Program-made: the position numbers and the translations under genes
Shown: positions 1 to 8,530 of the stretch, piece by piece
Numbering within the stretch: the stretch's first letter is position 1
Layout: the number at the start of each line of letters is the position of its first letter
Assembly: GCF_028858535.1 (NCBI RefSeq)
Contig: NZ_JAPMOU010000019.1
Coordinates: 1-64,000, forward strand
Source: Spartinivicinus poritis
Lineage (GTDB): Bacteria; Pseudomonadota; Gammaproteobacteria; Pseudomonadales; Zooshikellaceae
Length of the DNA: 64,000 nucleotides
Direction of reading: 5' to 3'
Notes under the pieces: model-generated
What the model saw: the letters and a program-made list of their open reading frames with translations, nothing else
Told to the model about the DNA's origin: nothing
Database searches by the model: none

Positions 1-1143
1 CAGCTACAAAATTATGATGACCCTCGTTATGACGTTCAATGGCTGGTCGATGATGTATGGCACTATGGTAGCCAACCCCAATCAGTAGAAGAGTTTACCG
101 GCAGTAGCAACAGTGGCTATAGCAATAAACTACATGCAAGCCCCAGAGATCATGTATTTAAAACTCAACCCGTTGCCCCAAAACCGAAAATCCGAGGTTC
201 ACAAACCGCGTTTGTCACAGGCCCTAAAGGCGAAGAGATTTACTGCGATAAATACGGGCGGGTAAAAATCCAATTCCATTGGGATAGAGATGGCAAATAC
301 GATGAAAACAGCTCCTGCTGGGTACGAGTTAGACAACCACTGGCGGGTAATAAATGGGGAGACTTACTTATCCCACGAATCGGTACTGAAGTATTAGTGA
401 AATTTATTAATGGCGACCCCGACCAACCGATAATCATGGGGTGCTTATACAATGGCAAAGACAAACCACCCTATAAACTCCCCGATCATAAAACCCGAAC
501 CACTTTCAAAACCAACAGCAGCCCAGGGGGTGATGGTTTTAATGAAATTCGCCTGGAAGATAAAAAAGGCAATGAAGAAGTGTTTATCCATGCCCAAAAA
601 GACTTGGATATACAAGTCAAAAATGACAAGCGAGAACACATCAACAACGAACGCCATCTGAATGTCGATAACTGCAGCTACGAACACCTTAAAGGCAAAT
701 TCCACCAAAAAATCGATGGCAACTACAACTTAAATGTTAACAAAGACATCCACACCATCATCAACGACAGTTTGCACAGTACCACCGGGGTGAAATACAG
801 CATCCAGGCAGGCAACGAAATTCATATCAAAGCTGGCGACAAAATCGTATTTGATGCCGGGGTAGAAATGACCCTAAAAGGCGGCGGCAGCCAGGCCAAA
901 ATCAATCCTTCGGGTGTGCATTTTACAGCACCGAAAATCAAAATTAAAAAAGGTACACCCGGCAGTGGTAGCGGGCTAAGTATTCAGGAGCCAAATGTAG
1001 CGGTTGAGGCGGATACCTCTATACCGGGATTAGCTCAATCTCAACTGGGTACGTTGAAAAAAGCAAGAGAATTAGCAGCTCCTGCATGTGCCATATGTGA
1101 GCCGTGCCTTGATAATGTATGCCCTACAGGAGAAAAGGAATGA
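1..1143 (+). CDS. vgrG: Type VI secretion VgrG spike protein (5' end outside window)
   Basis: Frame 1 is open from the first base to TGA at 1141-1143, so the gene begins before the window. The visible 380 residues hold the end of the gp27-like region, then the gp5 OB fold (KYGRVKIQFHWDRDGK, then SSCWVRVRQPLAG and WGDLLIPRIGTEVLVKF), then the repetitive beta-helix needle with its KAGDKIVFDAGVEMTLKGGG segment. This is the classic VgrG (TssI) layout: a trimeric spike at the tip of the T6SS tube that carries effectors. The protein ends in an unusual cysteine-rich tail (CAICEPC, then CPTGEKE) beyond the needle, possibly a docking point for cargo. The stop overlaps the ATG of the DUF4123 gene (ATGA), so the two are probably translationally coupled. 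Family assignment is firm; the missing N-terminus cannot be judged. Confidence 0.95.
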   Translation, partial: QLQNYDDPRYDVQWLVDDVWHYGSQPQSVEEFTGSSNSGYSNKLHASPRDHVFKTQPVAPKPKIRGSQTAFVTGPKGEEIYCDKYGRVKIQFHWDRDGKYDENSSCWVRVRQPLAGNKWGDLLIPRIGTEVLVKFINGDPDQPIIMGCLYNGKDKPPYKLPDHKTRTTFKTNSSPGGDGFNEIRLEDKKGNEEVFIHAQKDLDIQVKNDKREHINNERHLNVDNCSYEHLKGKFHQKIDGNYNLNVNKDIHTIINDSLHSTTGVKYSIQAGNEIHIKAGDKIVFDAGVEMTLKGGGSQAKINPSGVHFTAPKIKIKKGTPGSGSGLSIQEPNVAVEADTSIPGLAQSQLGTLKKARELAAPACAICEPCLDNVCPTGEKE

Positions 1144-2009
1144 ATAAAAACGAACTGATCATTCAGCTCAATCAGCCAGAGTATCAATCTTCACCTCTTT
1201 ATTTCATTATTGATAGTTTGACTGAAGATAAGCTTTATCAAAACTTCTTTCTTTATAAAGAAAGTGATCCTTATGCTGTTTTATATCAACAAACCCGCTT
1301 TAATGAGTTATACCAAGCAGGTCCAATATTTGTGCAAACATCTATCAACTCACCGTTAGCAGATTATCTACTAAATGATTTATCTCATTGGGGATGGTTA
1401 TTTATTTCTGAGGCTCCTTTTGAAAAGTTGGTTGAACACTTCAGATGGTTGATTACGGCGAAATACATAATAGATGGATCAACAGTAATATTTCGATATC
1501 AAGACCCTCGAGTATTGTACAAACTTATTCCTGCACTCACTCCAGCAGAGTCATCACAGTTATTTAATTCAATTGATCAGATATGGATACAAGATCTAAA
1601 TAAACAGTGGCAAGAATTTATACTTAATAGCCAAACTCTTGATAAGACTCAAGCTGAGAATGTCCCTGATAGTGAAAAAAATGAAATGTTTATACTTTCC
1701 CGAAAAATGCTAGAGGCGACGGGCAACGATAACGTACTTATAGATAACTTACAAAAAGAGCTTTGGCACAGTTATCCAGTTGAAATGGGACGCTTGTTAG
1801 CACATGGAGAGCTAGAAAATATGTTGCTCCATATTCTTAAAGAGGCAAAAAACTTGGGTTTTACTGCCTATGATCAGTTGAGGAAATTTATAATATGGAG
1901 TGGTCAGCATGGCGTTAATTTCCAGCGAATAGAGAAGTTAAGAAACCAATTAATTGCAGTAGAAACAGCTGAAGAGCGATTTAAAATAATAGAAAAATAC
2001 TTTGCATAA
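1140..2009 (+). CDS. DUF4123 T6SS effector adaptor/chaperone
   Basis: A 289-residue protein. The start at 1140 (MNKNELIIQL) is preferred over an upstream ATG at 1119 because it has a purine-rich ribosome site (AGGAGAAAAGGA) directly before it and overlaps the vgrG stop. The N-terminal half looks like DUF4123: YFIIDSLTEDKLY near the start, then a LYQAGPIFVQ segment and a Trp/Gly-rich WGWLFISEAPFEKLVEHFRWLI stretch; in longer form this family is called Tap/TEC. Such proteins load effectors onto the C-terminus of the cognate VgrG. Position between vgrG and a lipase effector is the textbook arrangement and is the strongest evidence. The C-terminal third is helical and more variable, as expected of the effector-specific part. 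Confidence 0.85.
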   Translation: MNKNELIIQLNQPEYQSSPLYFIIDSLTEDKLYQNFFLYKESDPYAVLYQQTRFNELYQAGPIFVQTSINSPLADYLLNDLSHWGWLFISEAPFEKLVEHFRWLITAKYIIDGSTVIFRYQDPRVLYKLIPALTPAESSQLFNSIDQIWIQDLNKQWQEFILNSQTLDKTQAENVPDSEKNEMFILSRKMLEATGNDNVLIDNLQKELWHSYPVEMGRLLAHGELENMLLHILKEAKNLGFTAYDQLRKFIIWSGQHGVNFQRIEKLRNQLIAVETAEERFKIIEKYFA

Positions 2010-2044
2010 TCAAATTAAGGTTGTATATTGAGTTCTAGTTAATA

Positions 2045-4153
2045 ATGAATAGTAACAGTAAAACGCAGTGTCCTAATTGTAATCACTGGGCTGAAGTACA
2101 TATTTTTGATCCTCGTGCTAAAGGCTTCCCTGGTCATGAGTATCTTTTTATTGATCAGCAAGGTAATGAATATAATGGAACACTGAGTAAGCATAGTATA
2201 ATTAGAATTAACAATATAGCTGCTGGCCCTTACAAGATATTGATTAAGGATAAAAATAGCTTTTTAAAAGATGCTTGGTTGAGGCCAGTGTGGGATGACA
2301 AGGAAGAAGCCAGTTTTATCGTTCCAGATGAAGAAAAGGATATGCCCATTAGCGCTGTACAAGATATGGCACAAATGGAAGGAAAAGTTTATAAAAAAGT
2401 AGAACTACCACAAACAGGTAGCGATAAAATTAACTATTTGGACGAATTCGCAAAAACACCAGAAGAGTATTACGAACTAACCGAGCAAGTTGATTTAATT
2501 CATGATAAGAAGTATTACATTGAGCTAAAACCTCCGTTGACTGAACCACTATGGATTTCATGCTTTTTTGACGGCACAGGAAATAGCCTAGTTTATGACA
2601 AAATTCTAGAAAAAATGACTAATGTAGGGAAACTGTATTGTGCTCATGTGGGTGAAACACGTGATGAATTTCGTGATGCAGACAAACGTATAAAATATAA
2701 ATATCATGAAGGAATGCATTGCTATGCATTATATTACAGGGGAGTGGGTAGTGATCCAAATAGTAAAATTGATGAAGTAGCTGGAGGAGGTTTTGGACTA
2801 GGAACTAGAGAACGTGTTGACTATATAAAAGAACAAGTAACGGCAATATTCGACTTACATGTAAACTCTATACAGAAAGACATTTCTGCTTTTGGTTTTT
2901 CACGCGGATCATCTGCTGCCAGAGCCTTTAGCTGGGAGGTAAATAAAGATGATATTAATAGTGACAAGTATGAGACTATAGTCCGACTAAAAATTCCTGG
3001 ACAGTCACCTATTGTTAACACTACCAGTCGAGACTTAAACACTTATGTAACACTTAAGCATAAGTTTACCCAAAAGTTTCTTGGTATATTTGATTCAGTG
3101 ACTTCTATTGGTCTTGACCCTGACAATATAGAGTTTGGTATTGATTTTGAAATCCATGAAAAAATCGAACGCGTAGTACATTTTATTGCTGCTCATGAAC
3201 GACGAGGAAAATTTGACTTGCAATCGATAAGATTGTACAACACTTGGACACAGCCAGTGTCAGGCAAATGGTTAGAAAGAATGTACCCAGGAGTACATGC
3301 TGATGTCGGTGGTGGATATTACCCAGGTGAGCAGGGTAAAAGTAATGAATTAGCCAGAATTCCGCTAAATGATATGTATGATGAGGCAATTAAAGTAGAT
3401 GTCCCACTTGACACATTAGAAGTACTAAAAACAAAAAAACTTATGTCAGACAAAGAGCATCAAGAATCTAAGATTATTTTTGAGAAAAACATAGCAAATA
3501 AAATAAGCAGTATTAGAAATAATTCAAATAAATCTGAAAATGAAATAAATATAAAGGTAAATCGTGAAATAAGTAAAATTAAAGACGATTTTTCTGTTTT
3601 TTCTTTAAAGTCTATTTGGGAGTGTTTTGAGCGAAATAGTGAAATGATGGATCTTTTTGAGAAGTATAGTGATGAGATTAAGAAATTGCTCTTAAGGACG
3701 AATAAAGATAATATACAAAATGAGATGGCGGAGCATGAATTTCTATTGTTTTGTTATTTTAGGTTGTCTATTGATAATGTTGATTTGATAATTAAAGATG
3801 TTCCTGACTGGTATGAGAAAAAGTATGAATATAAAGATTCTTTGGAAAAATTAAAAGGTGAGCTTAATAAGTTTTATTTGAGATTTGTCGCTGCTTTCGA
3901 ACCAGAAAAAATACCTTCTGCTGTAAAATGGATAGATAAAAAAGATGTCTCACGTCAACACGAAAGATGGTATGATGCTATAACGCATGGATACAAAAAA
4001 TTAGATCCAGAAATTTATAAGTTTTTCTTGTATTATATTCACGACTCTGTGGCTCATTGGATGTTTTCTTTTATTGATGCTAGAACACATGCTCGAGGAG
4101 TATTTTTTCAATTTGATCCAAGATCAGTAATTGAGGTTTATCCCAACGAATGA
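2045..4153 (+). CDS. Tle1-like T6SS phospholipase effector (DUF2235)
   Basis: 702 residues. The DUF2235 alpha/beta-hydrolase core starts with CFFDGTGNS (residues 173-181) and has the nucleophile elbow GFSRGS with Ser286. The later HADVGGGY block gives Asp420, and a C-terminal HDSVAHW motif near residue 675 is a candidate for the His region. This is the pattern of Tle1 antibacterial T6SS phospholipases. A Cys-containing N-terminal segment of about 170 residues (CPNCNHWAEVHIFDPRAKG) precedes the catalytic core and may bind the VgrG/adaptor. An AT-rich, lysine- and glutamate-rich helical insertion (about residues 455-620) separates the core from the HDS motif. The gene overlaps the next one by 4 bp (ATGA). 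Substrate specificity (A1 or A2) cannot be read from sequence. Confidence 0.88.
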   Translation: MNSNSKTQCPNCNHWAEVHIFDPRAKGFPGHEYLFIDQQGNEYNGTLSKHSIIRINNIAAGPYKILIKDKNSFLKDAWLRPVWDDKEEASFIVPDEEKDMPISAVQDMAQMEGKVYKKVELPQTGSDKINYLDEFAKTPEEYYELTEQVDLIHDKKYYIELKPPLTEPLWISCFFDGTGNSLVYDKILEKMTNVGKLYCAHVGETRDEFRDADKRIKYKYHEGMHCYALYYRGVGSDPNSKIDEVAGGGFGLGTRERVDYIKEQVTAIFDLHVNSIQKDISAFGFSRGSSAARAFSWEVNKDDINSDKYETIVRLKIPGQSPIVNTTSRDLNTYVTLKHKFTQKFLGIFDSVTSIGLDPDNIEFGIDFEIHEKIERVVHFIAAHERRGKFDLQSIRLYNTWTQPVSGKWLERMYPGVHADVGGGYYPGEQGKSNELARIPLNDMYDEAIKVDVPLDTLEVLKTKKLMSDKEHQESKIIFEKNIANKISSIRNNSNKSENEINIKVNREISKIKDDFSVFSLKSIWECFERNSEMMDLFEKYSDEIKKLLLRTNKDNIQNEMAEHEFLLFCYFRLSIDNVDLIIKDVPDWYEKKYEYKDSLEKLKGELNKFYLRFVAAFEPEKIPSAVKWIDKKDVSRQHERWYDAITHGYKKLDPEIYKFFLYYIHDSVAHWMFSFIDARTHARGVFFQFDPRSVIEVYPNE

Positions 4154-5049
4154 AAAAAATGCTCATTTTTTTAATTATTTTTATATTTTCTATTAATGGA
4201 TGTAATGAGTCTTCTATTAAGTTATCTGAGGTTAAGAAACAGTCTTTCGATGAACAGTATAAAATAGCAGAGCAAGCTTGGCAACAACAAGATCATGAGT
4301 TAGTACTTGATATTCTTCATCATCTTGCTTCCAAAAAATATCCTCCTGCATTACTTAGGTTAACTGATCTGTATGAGTACCATGATAAAATCAATCTATC
4401 TTTTTTCAGTAAGTACCAATGGCCTCCTAAAGCTCCACTATTGGAGGCATGTACCTGGAGTTTAAAGGCAGCCCATTTAGGTAACGAAGAAGGAATTGAC
4501 AGAGTTATTGATTTTGTAGAAAAGAATCTTATTGAATCTAATAAAAAGTATTTTTCTTACTATTTGCGGTATAAAATGGCTGAAAATGGGCATTATGCAG
4601 GATTTCTTGCGATTGGGAGTACATTTAGTGGATCAAAAATGCTTAGTAGTATGATTGGATACCATGAAAAAAATATAGATAAAGAAATCTACTGGCATAA
4701 ATTATCTGCCTTGAAAGGATCTAAAAAAGCATTTTACTTTATAGCATTTAGCTATAAGCACGAAAAAAAAGAATTAGTGACTGGGAATGCTTGGTTTTGG
4801 TTAGGTGAACAACAAAGTGATTACGAAAGCAAGAGTGCTTTTAGTGCTTATAAATCACGTGTTACAAAGGAAGAAGCTGAAAAGACTATTAAGCTTGCAA
4901 AAAGAATTTGGCAGGATTTAAATGAAAACAAAGAAGCCCTAGTATCAGAAGGTATCAAAAAAGTTAAAGAAAAACTAGCAGAGCCTGAAATGCAAGAGCT
5001 TGAGAAGTATTTTTACGGTTTGAAAAGCTGTGAAGATCTAGCTAAGTAG
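4150..5049 (+). CDS. Lipoprotein with Sel1-like helices, probable Tle1 immunity protein
   Basis: 299 residues starting inside the effector stop codon. The N-terminus is a short basic stretch, a very hydrophobic segment and a lipobox ending INGC (Cys18), so it should be lipidated and sit in the periplasm. The mature part is helical with Sel1/TPR-like spacing (ACTWSLKAAHLGNEEGIDR, YWHKLSALKGSKKAFYFIA, NAWFWLGEQQ). Tle phospholipases act in the periplasm or membrane of prey, and their producers carry periplasmic or lipoprotein immunity proteins encoded immediately downstream, often with Sel1-like folds. The immunity role is inferred from position, overlap and localisation, not from a recognised family match. 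The region is visibly more AT-rich than the housekeeping genes, in keeping with an exchangeable toxin module. Confidence 0.75.
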   Translation: MKKMLIFLIIFIFSINGCNESSIKLSEVKKQSFDEQYKIAEQAWQQQDHELVLDILHHLASKKYPPALLRLTDLYEYHDKINLSFFSKYQWPPKAPLLEACTWSLKAAHLGNEEGIDRVIDFVEKNLIESNKKYFSYYLRYKMAENGHYAGFLAIGSTFSGSKMLSSMIGYHEKNIDKEIYWHKLSALKGSKKAFYFIAFSYKHEKKELVTGNAWFWLGEQQSDYESKSAFSAYKSRVTKEEAEKTIKLAKRIWQDLNENKEALVSEGIKKVKEKLAEPEMQELEKYFYGLKSCEDLAK

Positions 5050-5154
5050 TGGTATTTTTAATATGATAAGCAGCAAAGATTGCTCACCAAAGAGCTTTTA
5101 AGTAGAACCCAATGCTCCGTGGTGAGAAAGAAAGCGTAAAATTTTCGGTAAATA

Positions 5155-6189
5155 TTACCGTCTTAGTCTTAAAACGTTAACCCCTTTAAGTGTAGGACTT
5201 AGTAAAAATTTTGAAAAGTACTGAGTAAATTCAACATCTACGACTGCGTTCTGACTGGAGCTGGCATGGCGGAAATACAACTTGCCGTTTTTACGGATAG
5301 CTAAACCTTGATGAGATACATTCATATTAGTGCCAATCCATTTTTTAAGGTTCCAGTTGGGTCTGACTACATTGATAATACTGCCGGAGGGTATTTTATC
5401 AAGTAATGGTTGATTAATTACTGAATCTGCTATTCTATTTTCCAGGTTAAATTGCTTTATTTTTGCTTTACGCTCTTTATCAGATAATGATTCATCAGTT
5501 TGAATTGATCTGAGTTTATTTGCTCTTTCTTGTAAAACCTCTGAAGTAGGAGTTGTTTGGACAAAAATAGAATCGAGTGGAATATAAGGTAAGCTTGCTT
5601 GTTTAGGCTCAAATTGTTCCCCTTCAGCTTTTAATTGTTCCAGCAGTTGTTGTTTATTATTTTCGTCTATATCAATTGATTGGATTCTGGTTATTTTGCT
5701 AGCCTTATACCAGGCTTTTTTATCAATGATTGCTACTGCTTGAGCAGTTGTTTCTCCTGATATTGAACGAGTGATATCTTCGAAAAACACCTGATTATTA
5801 GGGATCCAGTCGAGACTGGGGAAGTGATTACGTGTAGTATATGAGACATAACCAGCTTTGTATCTGATATTATTTATGTTATTCAAAAAACTGTCAGAAG
5901 TATCTGAGATGGCAATAGCCATTACAGTTTCAACAAAAGTAGTGCAATCAAATTTATCAAAACGATAAAGTGGGTCTCTGTCATATTTACCATTGACTCC
6001 TTCTCCCAATTTTCCATCAGCATAGGGTGTTCCAAGTAGTAATTCGCTGATTTTTTCTACTTTTTTAATAGTGCTCAGGTTTTGAGTAGCATCTATTAAA
6101 CTTTGTGTAATGTTAGATGTTGCAAACAAAGGTGAACAGAAGAGCATTGATAAAGTTAAGGCAGCGGCTTTTTTGCTAGTAGATAGCAT
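5155..6189 (-). CDS. DUF1460 periplasmic amidase-like protein
   Basis: 344 residues with a Sec signal peptide (KK, hydrophobic core, PLFATS). The mature protein carries the DUF1460 hallmarks: LLGTPYADGKLGEG near residue 52, then FDKFDCTTFVETVMA with the candidate catalytic Cys, and a distal HQGLAIRKNGKLYFRHAS block with the candidate His. DUF1460 is an NlpC/P60-like cysteine hydrolase fold described as N-acetylmuramoyl-L-alanine amidase-like, so a role in cell-wall peptide turnover is likely. A lysine/glutamate-rich linker (about residues 165-255) is inserted between the Cys and His blocks. It is monocistronic and convergent with the T6SS cassette; a small hairpin (CGGTAA/TTACCG, 5146-5160) overlaps its 3' end. 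Substrate not determinable. Confidence 0.8.
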   Translation of the reverse strand: MLSTSKKAAALTLSMLFCSPLFATSNITQSLIDATQNLSTIKKVEKISELLLGTPYADGKLGEGVNGKYDRDPLYRFDKFDCTTFVETVMAIAISDTSDSFLNNINNIRYKAGYVSYTTRNHFPSLDWIPNNQVFFEDITRSISGETTAQAVAIIDKKAWYKASKITRIQSIDIDENNKQQLLEQLKAEGEQFEPKQASLPYIPLDSIFVQTTPTSEVLQERANKLRSIQTDESLSDKERKAKIKQFNLENRIADSVINQPLLDKIPSGSIINVVRPNWNLKKWIGTNMNVSHQGLAIRKNGKLYFRHASSSQNAVVDVEFTQYFSKFLLSPTLKGVNVLRLRR

Positions 6190-6525
6190 ATAATGACCTA
6201 TAATGTATATCTTGAAATAATCAATAAAGTAGGTCTTATGATATCAGTATTGTTACTTGTTTGTAACAAGGCTTTTGCTAAATTTGGCTGGTTTTTTTGA
6301 GAGGTTATAGAGAGGTTATAGAGAGGTTATATTGTTCGCTGCTGGTATATATTTCTCATGACTAATGGTCTTGCTGTTTTCTATTTATAGGTTGTGAGAA
6401 GTTCTCTTTATTCAATTATTCTACTACTACCTTATTTTGTGCATGGCCCACTAGGTTTAACATTAAGTGAATATGAATTACATTTAAGCTAACAAGTCAG
6501 ATGCTTATTGTATGGCCAACATAGT
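6190..6525. other. Divergent intergenic region with 11-bp tandem repeat
   Basis: 336 bp between the DUF1460 gene (leftward) and the LysR gene (rightward), so it must contain both promoters. The only structure I see is an 11-bp unit (GAGGTTATAGA) repeated head to tail just under three times at 6301-6331. No convincing sigma-70 pair could be assigned by eye. LysR regulators usually bind such divergent spacers, but I see no clear T-N11-A site. Confidence 0.5.
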
Positions 6526-7467
6526 ATGTTAAAAAACATAAACCTAGGTTTGCTTCAGACGCTACTTATCCTGTTACAAGAAAACCATGTTAGTAAAGCA
6601 GCTGCACGACTGAACTTGACGCAATCTGCTGTCAGTCGACAGCTCGGCCAACTTAGAGAGTTGTTTCAAGATCCTTTATTCGTTCGTCAAGGCAACCTAT
6701 TATTAGCTACTCCCAGGGCAAAACAGTTGGAGCCTGAGTTAAAGGCGCTCATTCATCAAGTTAATACTTTAGTTTCTCCTGTGAATTTTAATCCTGCTCA
6801 CTGGCAAGGCAATTTAACATTGGCTTCTTCTGACTATGTGGGACAGTTTATTTTTCCGGATATATTTGAGGCTTTTGCCCTGCAAGCTCCCGGTTTAACG
6901 CTGAATTACCAGTTATGGCAACCCGATCAATTATCGGTGTTGGGCGAGTTGGATATTGAGTTTGTGACTACTATGTTGGATCAACTTCCAGATGGTATTT
7001 ATGGTGAGTTAATTGGCCAAGACAGCCCCGTTTGTGTCATGGCTAAAACACACCCTCTTGCTCAGCAGAAAGCTGATATATCATTATCAGACCTGTTGAG
7101 CTATCCCCATATTTCAATTACGACGGGAGGAGAGAAAGACAGTTTTGTAGACACCTATCTTACTTCTATTCAGAAACAACGTCATATTCAACTTAAAGTC
7201 CCTCTATTTGCGACCGCAATAAATATTCTTTGTCGTAGTGATGCACTACTGGTGATTCCTGAACATATTGCCTTGCATATATCTAAGCATTTTCCTGTTT
7301 ATTATCGACTGCTACCTATTCCAATACCTATCCATAAATACTGGCTAATATGGCATCCTAAATACGATATGGATCAGGCGCATATTTGGGCGCGTGGTAT
7401 GCTGATTACTCAGCTTAAAGGGTCTATCTACTCTCCATTACAGGTTATGAATAATTCTCATGACTAA
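6526..7467 (+). CDS. LysR-family transcriptional regulator
   Basis: 313 residues from the ATG at 6526 (MLKNINLGLLQTLLILLQ). The reading frame could be opened 18 bp earlier only by a TTG codon, and the family normally starts at the sequence used here. The winged-helix domain is typical: ENHVSKAAARLNLTQSAVSRQLGQLRELFQDPLFVR (residues 20-55), followed by the linker helix and a type 2 periplasmic-binding-like effector domain from about residue 90. The ligand is unknown. A LysE/RhtB exporter starts about 100 bp downstream on the same strand, suggesting that this regulator could control amino-acid or metabolite efflux, but that link is inference from position only. Confidence 0.9.
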   Translation: MLKNINLGLLQTLLILLQENHVSKAAARLNLTQSAVSRQLGQLRELFQDPLFVRQGNLLLATPRAKQLEPELKALIHQVNTLVSPVNFNPAHWQGNLTLASSDYVGQFIFPDIFEAFALQAPGLTLNYQLWQPDQLSVLGELDIEFVTTMLDQLPDGIYGELIGQDSPVCVMAKTHPLAQQKADISLSDLLSYPHISITTGGEKDSFVDTYLTSIQKQRHIQLKVPLFATAINILCRSDALLVIPEHIALHISKHFPVYYRLLPIPIPIHKYWLIWHPKYDMDQAHIWARGMLITQLKGSIYSPLQVMNNSHD

Positions 7468-7565
7468 GTCTACTTTTTTTAATTTCTTATCATCAGCCTA
7501 GATTGCTAATCTATGCCTGGAAAGCAAACCCTGCCTCTTATACTAGTAGTGGAGTTCTATTCCTT

Positions 7566-8180
7566 ATGGAATTTAGTCTTTGGTTATCCCTTGTATTAAT
7601 TTGTCTATTAGGTGCAATGACACCAGGCCCTAGTTTAGCTGTGGTAATTCAGCATACAGTGGGTAGCAGTCGACTACATGGCTTCTGTACTGCTTGGGCG
7701 CATGCATTAGGTGTTGCATTATATGCACTATGTAGTTTGTTAGGGCTGTCCATTGTTCTCCAGCAGTCTCCACTCTTGTTCAAAGTGATTGCCTACGGCG
7801 GTGCGGCCTATTTAGCATGGCTGGGCTTCAAAGCCATTAGCTCTAAAGGGGGTCTGGTCAATCAGCTCAAATCCCAGCAAGCTGCCAGTTATAGTAAGGC
7901 TGCTAAGGATGGAGCCATGATTTCCCTGTTAAACCCCAAGTTAGGGTTATTCTTTCTTGCTCTTTTTAGTCAGTATGTTTCTGCAAGCTCAGGCCTTTCT
8001 AGCCAAGTTGCTTTAGTTTCCACACCATTAATTATTGATGGGCTCTGGTATAGTTTGGTTGCATTTCTACTGACTATCCCCAAGATATTGAGCACTATTC
8101 GTCAACAAGCCATTTGGATTGATCGAGTGTCTGGCGTGATCTTGCTGATTCTGGCTGTGAGGGTCGTGTGGTCTGTCTAG
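7566..8180 (+). CDS. LysE/RhtB-family amino-acid exporter
   Basis: 204 residues from ATG 7566 (MEFSLWLSLVLICLLGAMTPGPSLAVV). The longer frame opens with TTG at 7503 and would add a polar 21-residue leader that the family lacks. The conserved N-terminal GAMTPGPSLAVV motif and a YGGAAYLAWLGFKAI block, with five to six hydrophobic segments over about 200 residues, are diagnostic of LysE/RhtB inner-membrane exporters. Members export amino acids such as threonine, homoserine or lysine; the substrate here cannot be assigned. Co-directional with the upstream LysR gene and convergent with the DUF3392 gene. Confidence 0.88.
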   Translation: MEFSLWLSLVLICLLGAMTPGPSLAVVIQHTVGSSRLHGFCTAWAHALGVALYALCSLLGLSIVLQQSPLLFKVIAYGGAAYLAWLGFKAISSKGGLVNQLKSQQAASYSKAAKDGAMISLLNPKLGLFFLALFSQYVSASSGLSSQVALVSTPLIIDGLWYSLVAFLLTIPKILSTIRQQAIWIDRVSGVILLILAVRVVWSV

Positions 8181-8193
8181 TAGAGGGTGCTGT

Positions 8194-8520
8194 TTAGTAA
8201 TTCCTATCTGCGATCATCCCTATGCCAATAAATAAAAACAATAATATTGGCGAGAGTACTAGGTTGTGTAGTGAAACGAGTATGTCGGCTAGCCAGGGGG
8301 TTAAAAAGATTAGTGCGGCACCATAACCCACAGCACAAACCAATATAAATACGGCAGTTCGGATTATAAAATTAAAGCGATTAATATGACGTTTTATTGC
8401 CAGGTTAACTTTATTGCCAAACAGTACAATTAATGTAGCCATAATGGCTAGTGCCGTTTCGTAACTGTACTTTTTGCACCATAGCGATAGTTGGCTAAAA
8501 ATATCTAAAAATGCATCCAT
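8194..8520 (-). CDS. DUF3392 small membrane protein
   Basis: 108 residues with about three hydrophobic segments (ETALAIMATLIVLFG, FIIRTAVFILVCAVGYGAALIFLTPWLA, LVLSPILLFLFIGIGMIA). Size, topology and position directly after hemW fit DUF3392, an uncharacterised inner-membrane family found at this place in pseudomonads and relatives. Only 10 bp separate it from hemW, so it is probably the last gene of the rdgB-hemW transcript. Function unknown. Confidence 0.7.
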   Translation of the reverse strand: MDAFLDIFSQLSLWCKKYSYETALAIMATLIVLFGNKVNLAIKRHINRFNFIIRTAVFILVCAVGYGAALIFLTPWLADILVSLHNLVLSPILLFLFIGIGMIADRNY

Positions 8521-8530
8521 AGTTTATTGT

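Noticed and set aside
6508-6525. Longer LysR start at 6508
   Set aside because: The codon is TTG and the added residues are atypical; ATG 6526 matches the family N-terminus.
7503-7565. Longer LysE start at 7503
   Set aside because: The codon is TTG and adds a polar leader; the family begins at the ATG at 7566.
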